Counted from the stretch's first letter, positions 15,529 through 23,619 are shown. The stretch: 40,367 nucleotides of DNA from Streptomyces sp. GC420 (GCF_009916105.1 NZ_JAAAXQ010000020.1:1-40367), one strand, 5' to 3'. The notes: generated by a model from the letters alone, not told the origin. A program made the numbers and translations.

Positions 15529-17145
15529 TCAGCCGTCCGCGGACTGCGGGGCTTCCGCAGGCGGCTGGGGCGCTTGGCTCTCGTCTGCTCTGCCGGCGAA
15601 CCCGGCGGTGAAGTTCGCCATGAAGCCGGGGTCAACATCGAGGGCGCTGGCCCCGGTGGAAGGGCCGGGGGCGGCGCGCTGCTGCGAGTCGGACTCCTTT
15701 GGCACCCGCTGAGGCAGCCGAGGCTTGGACCCGTTGGTTGCCGGCTGGTCATCGGCGGTGGGCGTTGCCGATGCCGTGAGCTGCGCGCGACGCTGTGGAA
15801 GAGACGTCGTAGGAGGGGTGGCAACTACCGGGCTGGGACGAGGCCCTCCGGCCGGCCGCTCGGGCCGAGTCGAGGGAGGCGGGGCCGTAGCGCGTGCTGG
15901 TTGTACAGCGGCGGGCTCCAGCAACAGCGCCTTGGGAATCACGACGTACGCAGTGGTGCCGCCGAAGAAGTTCCGTTCGAGCTTGGCTCCGACCTTGTAG
16001 CGGGCGGCGAGCCGGGCAACGACCAAGAGGCCGGTCTGATGCTCGGCCAGCCGCTCCGCCAGATCGCTTTCCTGGGGGGAGGCGAGGAGCCGGTTGAAGT
16101 AGAGGAGTTGGTCATCAGCCAGCCCCAGCCCGCGGTCCTCGATCTCGACGAGCAGTCCCGCCTGGACCTCACTGGCCTTGACCGTCACCTTGTTCTGCGG
16201 CCGGGAGTGCTTCGTCGCATTCTCGATCAGCTCGGCGAGCAGATGTATCAGATCCGGACCCACGCCTCCGGAAGGGATGCGCAGATCGAACTTCGGCGTG
16301 TCGATCCGGACCTGGTCGTAGCGCTCGACCTCCGCGACCGCGCCGCGCAGCAGCTCCAGCAACCGGACCGGCTCATCAACCGAACGGGCTTGCTGCCCAC
16401 CCAGCACCGCGAACCGGGCGGCATGTCGCCGGATACGCCGCAGAAGGCTGTCGACGTCCAGCAGGTCGTACATGGTGTCGGGATCCTCGACTGTGGATTC
16501 CCGCTCCGTCACGATCTTCAACGCGCGTACCACCAGAGCGAACAGGCCTCCCGCGAGGTAGAGGAAGACCTGCGACATGTCGGCATTGACCTGTCGGCGG
16601 TTGACCAGCAGATGCCAGGCAGATGCGTGAGACCTGCGCAGGGCGGTCTCCAGTTCCCTCCAGGCGTCGCCCTTGCCTGCCGTCGCGTCCAACCCCGCCG
16701 AAGGCGCCGTGGGAGTCTCCCCCCGACTCATCTGCTCGGCGGCGAGGCGAAGACCCTTGTCGCTCTCCACGACCATCGCCATGAAGTAGTTGAGCCACTG
16801 CTCGGTCCGCTCGGTCGCGTCGGCAGCTGCAGCGTCCCGCTGGGCGCGCTGACCGTTCAAGGTCTTCGCCATCCACATCGCCCAGCGGTCAGCGGCGACG
16901 CAGGCAACAGCGAACGCCAGTGCGGCTGCCACGGCGGCTCCCCAGGTGGTCACCGCACCCGCAGCGCAGGCCGACCAAGCCGCTGCGACGCCGAGGAACG
17001 CAGACGCTCCAGCGGCGGCCGTCAGCAGTCGGAGCCGCAGCCTGAGACCTTCCGGCGTGCGCAACGCCTCAGCACCCGGCGTTCGGCGCCGACTTCGGCT
17101 GCGACGGTGGTCGGCCGGTGACGGAGGTGAAGGAGCGACAGACAT
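15529..17145 (-). CDS. cvnA: Conservon sensor protein CvnA, membrane histidine-kinase-like
   Basis: A protein of 538 residues. Two membrane segments lie near residues 40-62 and 64-85 (LLTAAAGASAFLGVAAAWSA; WGAAVAAALAFAVACVAAD). A helical dimerisation-like region carries SHASAWHLLVNRRQVNADMS and a conserved RRIRRHAARFAVLGG segment. The GHKL ATPase core has the N-box LAELIENATKHS, the G1 box VEIEDRGLGLADD and a G2-type FFGGTTAYVVIP. As in other CvnA proteins, a phospho-accepting His in normal context is not obvious. The last 150 residues are Pro/Ala-rich and disordered. The ATG at 17145 (GAGG six bases upstream) is preferred over the adjoining TTG. It heads the cvnABCD-GAF-dehydrogenase operon. 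Confidence 0.92.
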   Translation of the reverse strand: MSVAPSPPSPADHRRSRSRRRTPGAEALRTPEGLRLRLRLLTAAAGASAFLGVAAAWSACAAGAVTTWGAAVAAALAFAVACVAADRWAMWMAKTLNGQRAQRDAAAADATERTEQWLNYFMAMVVESDKGLRLAAEQMSRGETPTAPSAGLDATAGKGDAWRELETALRRSHASAWHLLVNRRQVNADMSQVFLYLAGGLFALVVRALKIVTERESTVEDPDTMYDLLDVDSLLRRIRRHAARFAVLGGQQARSVDEPVRLLELLRGAVAEVERYDQVRIDTPKFDLRIPSGGVGPDLIHLLAELIENATKHSRPQNKVTVKASEVQAGLLVEIEDRGLGLADDQLLYFNRLLASPQESDLAERLAEHQTGLLVVARLAARYKVGAKLERNFFGGTTAYVVIPKALLLEPAAVQPARATAPPPSTRPERPAGGPRPSPVVATPPTTSLPQRRAQLTASATPTADDQPATNGSKPRLPQRVPKESDSQQRAAPGPSTGASALDVDPGFMANFTAGFAGRADESQAPQPPAEAPQSADG

Positions 17146-17479
17146 CAAGTACCTCGGGAGTCGGCGAGGAGGCGCGGGTGGGGGTCTCGGAAGACCCCGT
17201 CGTCAGCGGTAGGGGGCAGCAGCGTGGTGGGGACCGCCGCGTCGGGCGACTGACACTCGTCGGGGGATGCGAGCCGGCCCAACGCGGCGGCGTCTCAAGA
17301 GCGGACCTTTGCGAACATTCGGCAGCGTTCGATGTCAGGCCCTGGGTGGTCGGTGCGAATTGCGACCGAGCGAGGTAGAAGCCCAGGAAGGCGCTGACCA
17401 CGGCGTGCGTCGGCGGTGGGCCGCTCTTGCGGATCAAGAGGAGCAGCAAGAACACGGCTGCGGACATGCTCACGACCAC
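17069..17479 (-). CDS. Small membrane protein upstream of cvnA (C-terminal end uncertain)
   Basis: From GTG 17479 (GGAAGG five bases upstream) the frame begins with a membrane helix MSAAVFLLLLLIRKS and a second one HAVVSAFLGFYLARSQFAPT, the look of short Streptomyces membrane proteins of about 70 residues. The rest of the 136 residues is low-complexity and the frame overlaps cvnA by 77 bases, so the true product may be shorter through a frameshift: another frame stops at 17295 right after the plausible region. It is the first minus-strand frame downstream of the iteron element at 17591-17631. Confidence 0.45.
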   Translation of the reverse strand: MVVSMSAAVFLLLLLIRKSGPPPTHAVVSAFLGFYLARSQFAPTTQGLTSNAAECSQRSALETPPRWAGSHPPTSVSRPTRRSPPRCCPLPLTTGSSETPTRASSPTPEVLDVCRSFTSVTGRPPSQPKSAPNAGC

Positions 17480-17590
17480 TGCAGCCTTCCCCTCCTCTCA
17501 CGGATCGGCTCTCACCCGGCGCACGGAGGAACCAGACGTCCCGCCACAGGTACTGGCCGCGCGCACAACACCAGCGTTCCGGGCCGTGAG

Positions 17591-17631
17591 TGGCGTCGGT
17601 ACGCCATTCGTCTGCCACTCAACTGCCATTT
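17591..17631 (-). promoter_or_regulatory. Iteron-type regulatory element facing the conservon operon
   Basis: Read on the minus strand, three heptamers AATGGCA, AGTGGCA and AATGGCG are separated by four-base spacers (11-base period), then TACC and an inverted end making GGCGTACCGACGCC. It matches the element at 17811-17851 at 38 of 41 positions, and all three differences fall in spacers. Its downstream end is 112 bases from the GTG of the small membrane gene. The 11-base period puts the repeats on one face of the helix, as in SARP sites, though the heptamer is not a known SARP consensus. Confidence 0.7.
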
Positions 17632-17810
17632 GCGTGCACGGGCCTCCCCTTGGCGATACCGATGGGGCATTCATCCCTTTAGCGGGCCGCCTCGGCCCAG
17701 CCAGGGGTACGGCGTTGACGCCCTCCCCTCAGCCGCCTGTCGACGGCGAGGAGGGCACAGCCCGGCGAGTCCACTCGACCAGGAGGGCAACAGCTCGCGC
17801 CTGCGCGGCG

Positions 17811-17851
17811 AAATGGCAGTGGAGTGGCAAACCAATGGCGTACCGACGCCA
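17811..17851 (+). promoter_or_regulatory. Iteron-type regulatory element facing the radical SAM gene
   Basis: Same structure on the plus strand: heptamers start at 17812, 17823 and 17834, each with TGGC at 17814, 17825 and 17836. The heptamers are identical to those of the mirrored copy. It ends 74 bases before the radical SAM start, a position suited to an activator or repressor site. Confidence 0.7.
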
Positions 17852-17925
17852 TCGCGCACCGTCCAGGCTGAAGGACGTTCGCCACCGAGCCATTCACGGC
17901 CCTCGTCCCCTGGAGTGTGAACGCC

Positions 17926-19329
17926 GTGGGAAAAGTCATCCTGTTCGCCGGGGTTGACCCTTTGTCTACAGGCGAGTCCACCTACCCGTGGCACCCCCTG
18001 TCCGTGCTGACGGTCGGCACGGCGCTGCGAGCCGCTGGACATGAGCCGGTTCTGATCGACTGCCAGATCGAGCCCGGATGGAAGGCCCGGCTGGCACAAG
18101 AAGCCCGCGACGCGCTCTATGTCGGCGTCTCGTGCATGACCGGCCCGAGTATCGGCAACGTGCTCGAGGCCATCGCCACGGTGCGCCAGCACGCTCCTGC
18201 GACTCCGCTCGTGTGGGGCGGCTATCACGCGTCACTGGCCTACCGCAGCATTCTCCGTGAGCGTCTGGTGGACGTCGTGGTACGTGGTCCTGGCGAATCC
18301 GCGGCGGTTGCGCTGGCCGATCTCGTGGCCACGAACGGTCGCATGAGCGACCCAGACCTGCTCGGTCAGATCTCCAACCTGGCCTTTCGGGACGGCCGAC
18401 GAGAGATCTCCGGCAGCGGTGCCGTGACCGACCGAGTGATCGAGACTGCCTACGGCTCGCTGGCCAGCTTCCTTGAGCAGGCACCCGTGGACTACACGCT
18501 GCTGCCGGTCGACCGGTACTTCACCGGTGAGGTCCGTGACATCAGCTACCTCAGCAGCTGGGGTTGCCCGCATCCGTGCGGGTTCTGCAGCGAGCCCAAG
18601 ACGAGCCTGAGGCGCTGGAAGGGCCTACCGGCCAAACGGGTCGTCGACGACGTCGCCCGCCTGTGGAGCACGTACCAACCTGACCAGATCAGCCTGATGG
18701 ACCCCAACTTCTCGACCAACATCCACCGGGTGGTGGAGATCGTCGAGGAGCTGGAACGTCGCGGTTTGTGCATTCAGCTTCGTGCCAACATGCGCGCCAA
18801 GGACATCGTCCAGCTCGCTCGCCACATCGACCTCGCGCGACTGCGTGACGTCGGCTTCAGCGCCATCTTCGTCGGCTGCGAGTCCGGATCCGATCGGATG
18901 CTGAAGCGGATGACGAAGAACGCCACGGTGCAAGACACCATCGACGGCATCCGTCTCCTCTCCGGCGCCGGCATCATCCAGCTCACTAGCTGGATCCACG
19001 ACCTGCCCGGCGAAACGCGCGAGGACAGCGACCTCACTCTCGCCTTGGTATCCGAGCTCGCTCACCTGCCGTACAACCAGCAAAAACACCACTTCTTCAC
19101 CCCCTTCCCGGGGACGGACATGTACGAAGCACTGTTCGGTAGCAGCGAGGACGACGGCCGGTCACAGAAGGACTGGGCGCGCTCGGACACCTACGCCGGC
19201 AGCAGTATCTGGTCCGGTCGGCCGGAGTTCCGGGCACACGTGCGGGGCGAGCTCCAGAGCCTCAAGGCTGCGCACCCGGATGTTCTGGTCCGGTCGCTCC
19301 CGAGGCTCGCCGAACCTGCCGCCAGCTGA
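17926..19329 (+). CDS. B12-binding-type radical SAM protein
   Basis: A protein of 467 residues. Residues about 1-150 have the Rossmann-like layout of the cobalamin-binding domain: SVLTVGTALRAAGHEPVLID, ALYVGVSCMTGPSIGNVLEA, TPLVWGGYHASLAYRSIL, DVVVRGPGESAAVALADL. A DxHxxG motif is absent, as in many B12-dependent radical SAM enzymes. The 4Fe-4S motif CPHPCGFC (Cys214, 218, 221) follows LSSWG. Later motifs include FVGCESGSDRMLKRM and LPGETREDSDLTL. Such enzymes often methylate unactivated carbons; the substrate is unknown. GTG 17926 is preferred over GTG 17917 because the GGAG at 17912-17915 is then ten bases away instead of one. The matching iteron element upstream links it to the conservon. 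A short hairpin and a small ORF follow. Confidence 0.88.
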   Translation: MGKVILFAGVDPLSTGESTYPWHPLSVLTVGTALRAAGHEPVLIDCQIEPGWKARLAQEARDALYVGVSCMTGPSIGNVLEAIATVRQHAPATPLVWGGYHASLAYRSILRERLVDVVVRGPGESAAVALADLVATNGRMSDPDLLGQISNLAFRDGRREISGSGAVTDRVIETAYGSLASFLEQAPVDYTLLPVDRYFTGEVRDISYLSSWGCPHPCGFCSEPKTSLRRWKGLPAKRVVDDVARLWSTYQPDQISLMDPNFSTNIHRVVEIVEELERRGLCIQLRANMRAKDIVQLARHIDLARLRDVGFSAIFVGCESGSDRMLKRMTKNATVQDTIDGIRLLSGAGIIQLTSWIHDLPGETREDSDLTLALVSELAHLPYNQQKHHFFTPFPGTDMYEALFGSSEDDGRSQKDWARSDTYAGSSIWSGRPEFRAHVRGELQSLKAAHPDVLVRSLPRLAEPAAS

Positions 19330-19342
19330 AGTTCCCGCCGCC

Positions 19343-19368
19343 CTCACCTCAAGAGGCCGCGAGGTGAG
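19343..19368 (+). terminator. Short hairpin after the radical SAM gene
   Basis: Arms CTCACCTC (19343-19350) and GAGGTGAG (19361-19368) form an eight-base perfect stem with a ten-base loop, 13 bases after the stop. No T-run. It may be a weak terminator or a processing site ahead of the small ORF. Confidence 0.5.
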
Positions 19369-19448
19369 CGTGGTCAACCGTCCTCTGCACTTCGTGTAGT
19401 CCGTCGCCACCACACCCGCCCAAGCAACTGTGATCCGGAGCCCTGACC

Positions 19449-19619
19449 ATGCCCGCTGCTTGTCTCACCGCGTCGTCGGCGCCTGCCATCACGCCCGCCA
19501 CCGAGCACTCGGACCGGGTCGGCCACGAACGTCCCGTCCTCGCCGAGGTTCTCGACCTTCAGGAGGTCGAAGTCCCGGGCACGGCGGACGCGCTGCAGCA
19601 CTTCTTCCCGGAAGCCTGA
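19449..19619 (+). CDS. Small ORF of 56 residues, possible peptide precursor
   Basis: ATG with GGAG about nine bases upstream; TGA at 19617-19619. The product starts MPAACLTASSAPAITPATEH and continues through EVLDLQEVEVPG to end DALQHFFPEA. The VLDLQEVEV stretch recalls the FxLD/LDLQE-type recognition motifs in leaders of some actinobacterial modified peptides, and the gene lies between a radical SAM gene and a glycosidase gene. No Cys/Ser/Thr-rich core follows, so if it is a precursor the core would be the last 12-15 residues. It may equally be an unrelated small protein. Confidence 0.45.
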   Translation: MPAACLTASSAPAITPATEHSDRVGHERPVLAEVLDLQEVEVPGTADALQHFFPEA

Positions 19620-19805
19620 CCCAGCGCCGCACATCTAGGGCGCATCGGTGAGGCCCCCGAGGGCACCGGCTGGCGTCTGGCCCGGGCTATCGCCCTCGCC
19701 GGCACGCGTCCTCGCCGCCGACAGACGCCCTGACCACACCTGCTTCCCGCACCCGCACGGTTCGCCGGCCTCTCCCCGCCGGCGGCGAACTTGAACGGAC
19801 CCTTC

Positions 19806-21656
19806 ATGACCGCGCTCATCGAGGACCACGCCCTCGTCGGCGACCTGCATACCGCAGCCCTGATCCACCGCGCCGGCTCCGTCACTTGGCAGAGCCTGCC
19901 CGACTTCGACTCGCCCGCCGCGTTCGCCTCGCTGGTGGGCACCTCGGAGCACGGCTCGTGGGACATGTGTCCGACCGACCCCGACGCGCACGTGCGACGT
20001 CGATACCTGCCCGGCACGCTCGTGCTGGAGACGACCTGGACCACGCACGACGGGCAGGCGCGCGTCCTGGACTTCATGCCGACCCGAGCCCCCGGCTGCG
20101 GAAATCCCCAGCTGATTCGCGTCGTTCAGGGCGTTCACGGTGTGGTGCAGATGTCCTCGCGGATCCTGATCCGCTTCGCCTACGGAAAGGTCGTACCCCG
20201 CCTGGTGCGGCACCCCCACCAGTTCGGCGGCGACCGGTACGCGGCGCTTGCCGGACCGGACGCCCTCTACCTGGACTCCTCGATAGCGCTGAGCGAGCAC
20301 GCGGACGGGACCGTGAAGGCAGCCTTCTCCGTCCGTGCCGGTGAACGGCAGGTCCTGGCGCTTTCCTGGCAGCCCTCCCACCTGCCCTCCCCGCCTCGGC
20401 CCGATCCCGCGGCCGCTCTGGAGAGCACCATCGCGTTCTGGTCCGACTGGTCCGCCCGCAGCACCTACACCGGCCCCTATCAGGAGGCGGTGCACCGCTC
20501 GCTGATCGTCCTCAAAGCCCTCACCTACGCCCCCACCGGCGGCATGGTCGCTGCACCCACCACCTCACTACCTGAGGAGATCCGAGGTGAGCGGAACTGG
20601 GACTACCGCTACACCTGGCTGCGGGACGCCGCGATCGCGCTGAGCGTCCTGGTGCTCACCGGCCACCTGGAGGAAGCGGCCGCCTGGCGGGACTGGCTTG
20701 CCCGGGCCATCGCCGGCGACCCGGCCACCGTGCAGATCATGTACTCGATCAAGGGCGGCCGAGACCTCCCTGAGAGCACGCTGCCCCACCTTCTCGGGTA
20801 CGAAGGCTCCCAGCCGGTACGCGTCGGCAACGGTGCCGCCCACCAGCCGCAGCTCGACGTGTTCGGAGAAGTCCTCGACGCCTTCCACCTCGCCGAAGAA
20901 GCCGGCCTCGCCCCCTGCGACGACGCCTTCGCCCTCCAGAGCGCTCTGCTCGCCCAGGTCGAGGCCCGCTGGCACCTGCCGGACGCGGGGATCTGGGAGA
21001 TGCGCGGCCCCGAGCGGCACTTCGTTCACTCGAAAATCATGGGCTGGGTGGCCGCTGACCGGATGGTCCGCCGGATCGAGTCCGGGCGCGCCACCGGCCC
21101 CGTCGAACAGTGGCGCAAGCTGCGGGACGCCATTCACGCCGACGTGTGCGCCCGCGGCTACGACCCGGTCCGGAACACCTTCACCCAGTCCTACGGCTCG
21201 GCCGAGCTGGACGCCTCCCTGCTGCTCATCCCGCTGGTGGGGTTCCTCCCGCCGGATGACAAGCGGGTCATCGGCACCATCGAGGCGATCCAGCGCGAAC
21301 TGTCGACCGGTGACGGGCTGATCCTGCGCTACCGCACGGCGGGAGCCGCGACCGGAGCGGACGGTCTGGCAGGCGACGAGGGCGCCTTCCTCGCGTGCTC
21401 GTTCTGGCTGGTCGAGGCTCTGACGATGATCGGCCGGACCGCGGAGGCAACCGCACTGTTCGAGAAGCTCCTCGCCCTCACCAACGATGTCGGCCTGCTC
21501 GCCGAGGAGTACGACTGCGTTGCCCGACGGCAGCTCGGCAACTTCCCTCAGGCCTTCAGCCACTTCGCCCTGGTATCCGCCGCGCTCCGGCTGGCCTCGA
21601 CCGAACAGACCGCAGCCCGCGACGAAGCCCTCGTTCTAGACACCGCCGCCGCATGA
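19806..21656 (+). CDS. Glycoside hydrolase family 15 protein (glucoamylase/trehalase-like)
   Basis: A protein of 616 residues with the bacterial GH15 layout: an N-terminal beta domain starting ALIEDHALVGDLHTAALIHR and WQSLPDFDSPAAFASLVG, then an (alpha/alpha)6 barrel with SLIVLKALTYAPTGGMVAAP, TTSLPEEIRGERNWDYRYTW, LRDAAIALSVL, ESTLPHLLGYEGSQPVRVGN and IWEMRGPERHFVHSKIMGWV. A second acidic motif near the C-terminus is LLAEEYD. It should act on alpha-glucosidic bonds (maltodextrin or trehalose). No signal peptide, so it is cytoplasmic. ATG 19806 is chosen; a TTG five codons earlier is possible. Link to the radical SAM gene is by position only. Confidence 0.92.
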   Translation: MTALIEDHALVGDLHTAALIHRAGSVTWQSLPDFDSPAAFASLVGTSEHGSWDMCPTDPDAHVRRRYLPGTLVLETTWTTHDGQARVLDFMPTRAPGCGNPQLIRVVQGVHGVVQMSSRILIRFAYGKVVPRLVRHPHQFGGDRYAALAGPDALYLDSSIALSEHADGTVKAAFSVRAGERQVLALSWQPSHLPSPPRPDPAAALESTIAFWSDWSARSTYTGPYQEAVHRSLIVLKALTYAPTGGMVAAPTTSLPEEIRGERNWDYRYTWLRDAAIALSVLVLTGHLEEAAAWRDWLARAIAGDPATVQIMYSIKGGRDLPESTLPHLLGYEGSQPVRVGNGAAHQPQLDVFGEVLDAFHLAEEAGLAPCDDAFALQSALLAQVEARWHLPDAGIWEMRGPERHFVHSKIMGWVAADRMVRRIESGRATGPVEQWRKLRDAIHADVCARGYDPVRNTFTQSYGSAELDASLLLIPLVGFLPPDDKRVIGTIEAIQRELSTGDGLILRYRTAGAATGADGLAGDEGAFLACSFWLVEALTMIGRTAEATALFEKLLALTNDVGLLAEEYDCVARRQLGNFPQAFSHFALVSAALRLASTEQTAARDEALVLDTAAA

Positions 21657-21720
21657 CCGAAGCCCTCCGCCTGATCACTCAGACCACTCGCCAGATCGTG
21701 CCCACTTCGAAGGAAGCCTC

Positions 21721-22236
21721 GTGAAGACCCTTCTCCCGTCGGCCATACCCCGTCCGTTGGCCCGGCCTGGCGGCCTGCCCATGGACAATCGGCTGGCAGC
21801 CCAGACCGGTGTGGCTCCCCTACGGGAGAAGGCTCGGTGCAGCGCGGCTGAGCTGCGTGCGATGCGGGAAGCCGACGTCCGCCGTGCGGTCGAGCGCCAC
21901 GCCGCCAGCGGCACGTCCGTGCGGATCGGTCGGTACACCCTGGTCGAGCCGCGCCAGGACCCCGCCGACCGCCTGGTCCAGGCTCTCGCCGTTGTCCTCC
22001 GCTTTGGCTGGCAGGACACCATCACCACGTTCGACGACACGGGCGTGAGCGACCCGGCGATCCGTCCGCAGATGGCCCGGCTCTACACCGCGCTCTGCCG
22101 CGGTGAAATCCACGGCATCGTCGCGGTCTCCCAGGTCGACGTCAGCACCTTTCATGACGTCTACGCCGACACCCTCACTCTCCTGCGGGCGCGCGGTGGC
22201 TTCCTCGCCCTGGCCCGCAGTGAGACCAGCCTCTGA
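21721..22236 (+). CDS. Hypothetical protein with resolvase-like C-terminal half
   Basis: A protein of 171 residues from a GTG with GAAGGAAG upstream. The second half reads LVQALAVVLRFGWQDTITTF, then DDTGVSDPAIRPQMARLYTA, GEIHGIVAVSQVDVSTF and LLRARGGFLALARSE. The order recalls the serine-resolvase catalytic fold (D-x-G, RP, GxxxGIVAVSxxD), but the catalytic Ser and the Arg cluster at the N-terminus are not found. It is thus unlikely to recombine DNA. First of a run of small plus-strand genes joined by short gaps and overlaps. Confidence 0.55.
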   Translation: MKTLLPSAIPRPLARPGGLPMDNRLAAQTGVAPLREKARCSAAELRAMREADVRRAVERHAASGTSVRIGRYTLVEPRQDPADRLVQALAVVLRFGWQDTITTFDDTGVSDPAIRPQMARLYTALCRGEIHGIVAVSQVDVSTFHDVYADTLTLLRARGGFLALARSETSL

Positions 22237-22256
22237 CACCACTCCGGGGAGTACCC

Positions 22257-22550
22257 GTGCATACACCCACCTCTGCAGCCCGGTCGGCGGGCAGACCTTC
22301 CGAGTTGTCCACCGGCGGCGACCTCGGCCTGCGTCGGCCCCGATGCAGGGCGAGGCTGACGAAAGCACGACTGAGCCGCCTGAAGCTGCTGGCCGGGGAG
22401 GCTCGGTGGCGATTCACAGTTGCCACGTTCCCTGTCGCGGCCGCAGCGGGTCTTCCGGTACCGGGCTGCGACCCAACTGGTCCGTTCGCCTCCTTCCGTA
22501 CAGACGGACTGCACTCACTCACCCGTCGTTCGCACAGGGAAGCACCGTGA
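22257..22550 (+). CDS. Possible small gene, 97 residues
   Basis: The GTG has GGGGAG five bases upstream, lies 20 bases after the previous stop, and its TGA overlaps the GTG of the DUF6624-like gene (GTGA). The product is basic with a middle segment RLSRLKLLAGEARWRFTVAT and no known motif. Composition is only moderately gene-like, so the case rests on gene spacing. Confidence 0.35.
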   Translation: MHTPTSAARSAGRPSELSTGGDLGLRRPRCRARLTKARLSRLKLLAGEARWRFTVATFPVAAAAGLPVPGCDPTGPFASFRTDGLHSLTRRSHREAP

Positions 22551-23149
22551 CGTACCCGCCCATTCACCGCATCACCCTTGGCCAGGACCTCGCAGCCCGT
22601 GCTGCTGCGGCGCGCCCACATTGGCAACGACCAGGTTTTCAGTTGGCCGCAATGTCGGCCGACGAGCACGCCGCCGTGGACTTCACCAATCGCGTCAACG
22701 GCCAGATTCTTCGCCGCATCGTGGCCAGGTTCGGATGGCCAGGTCACAGCATGGTGGGTGAAGCAGGTTGCCAAGCAGCCTTAGAGATCGCCGTGCACTG
22801 TGACTTCGATCCACCGTTCCAGCGCACGCTGCTCCGCCAACTCCATACAGCTGTTACGGCGGGAGAGGCACACCCGGCCCAGTGGGCTCACCTGCTCGAC
22901 CGCTGCCGAGTGAGGTCCGGTGACCTACAGGTGTACGGCACGCAGCACTGGTTCCAGTCGGACGGCCATCTTGTAGCGCATCCGATCTGTGAACCGGAAG
23001 GGCTCGAAGTCCGACGCTTGCACGTGGGCTTGCCCCCGTATGAGGACAGCTACGAGCGCTTGCGTCGCCGTCACGAAACCGCACCGTCCCGCTCCGTATC
23101 CGACGTCCGTCCGGCATCTCTCGCCGACATCGGCAGGTGTGCGGCATGA
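22547..23149 (+). CDS. DUF6624-like protein
   Basis: A protein of 200 residues from a GTG with AGGGAAG upstream. The core reads ARFGWPGHSMVGEAGCQAAL, IAVHCDFDPPFQRTLLRQLH, GEAHPAQWAHLLDRCRVRSG and DLQVYGTQHWF, the GWP...ADxxxxFQ...LLxDRxxxxxGxxQxYGTQ pattern of DUF6624. The same domain occurs in the middle of the fusion protein at 80-2827, where the YGTQ motif is YGT followed by FVI. The function of the family is unknown. Codon 79 is TTA. It overlaps the following small ORF (ATGA). Confidence 0.75.
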   Translation: MTYPPIHRITLGQDLAARAAAARPHWQRPGFQLAAMSADEHAAVDFTNRVNGQILRRIVARFGWPGHSMVGEAGCQAALEIAVHCDFDPPFQRTLLRQLHTAVTAGEAHPAQWAHLLDRCRVRSGDLQVYGTQHWFQSDGHLVAHPICEPEGLEVRRLHVGLPPYEDSYERLRRRHETAPSRSVSDVRPASLADIGRCAA

Positions 23150-23352
23150 CGGGTACGGCGCTCACCTCATGGGACACGAGCAACGCGAAGGGCAGCACCG
23201 GCCAGGCTGCCGGAGCGCGGGAGACAGCCGAACTGCCTTGCACCAGCCAACGCGACAGTCGAGCTTCGGATGCGCTTTCACCAGCGCCGCAAAGGCCCCA
23301 GTCCCATGGCGACCGTGTCGTGCCCGGTGATCGGGCAGGGAGGGCCAGGTGA
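23146..23352 (+). CDS. Possible small gene, 68 residues
   Basis: The ATG overlaps the DUF6624-like stop (ATGA) and its own TGA overlaps the next GTG (GTGA). The product starts MTGTALTSWDTSNAKGSTGQ and is polar, without motif. Third-position GC is near 70 percent. Support comes from the unbroken overlap chain. Confidence 0.4.
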   Translation: MTGTALTSWDTSNAKGSTGQAAGARETAELPCTSQRDSRASDALSPAPQRPQSHGDRVVPGDRAGRAR

Positions 23353-23564
23353 TCCGTATACGCGGCCTGTCGGTTCGTCGACAGCCGATCGAGCGCCCGA
23401 TGGAACGCCTGATGGCTCTGGAGGCCAGCGACGCTCTTCTGCCGCCTCCACACCATCTCACCGAGGTGATGGCCAGCAGCGACGGCTGGCGTTCGGTCGT
23501 TGCCCGCCTCGCCCAGCCCAACTCCGGACGGGCTTGGCCAGCCCCACAGAAAGCCCAGCTCTGA
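23349..23564 (+). CDS. Possible small gene, 71 residues
   Basis: The GTG has GGGAGGG upstream. The product is amphipathic and plausible: MIRIRGLSVRRQPIERPMER, then EASDALLPPPHHLTEVMASS and WRSVVARLAQPNSGRAW. No family was recognised. It is the last gene before the terminator that precedes the second radical SAM gene. A role as a small partner or peptide substrate is conceivable but unsupported. Confidence 0.45.
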   Translation: MIRIRGLSVRRQPIERPMERLMALEASDALLPPPHHLTEVMASSDGWRSVVARLAQPNSGRAWPAPQKAQL

Positions 23565-23590
23565 GATCACCCCGCGCCGGGGACCCCGCC

Positions 23591-23619
23591 GCCCGCTCAA
23601 CCCCAGCGGGCTTTTCTCT
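23591..23619 (+). terminator. Rho-independent terminator or attenuator before the second radical SAM gene
   Basis: Arms GCCCGCT (23591-23597) and AGCGGGC (23605-23611) with a seven-base loop are followed by TTTTCTCTC, the only classical T-rich terminator in the window. It lies 27 bases after the small-gene stop, and its tail ends just before the GGAGGG ribosome site of the radical SAM gene. It may end the small-gene operon, act as an attenuator, or both. Confidence 0.75.

Larger units (their letters stand above)
17480..17925. other. Divergent control region between conservon operon and radical SAM gene
   Basis: No convincing gene is present in these 446 bases. The region holds the two mirrored 41-base elements and must contain the promoters for both directions. 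The space between the elements (17632-17810) has no recognised motif. Confidence 0.6.

Noticed and set aside
17632..17810. Possible mobile element bounded by the mirrored 41-base repeats
   Set aside because: The 179-base interior has no gene or target duplication, and the heptamer structure with spacer-only changes fits regulatory sites better.
22103..22546. Longer start for the DUF6624-like gene
   Set aside because: Conservation-like sequence begins only after GTG 22547, which has a good ribosome site.
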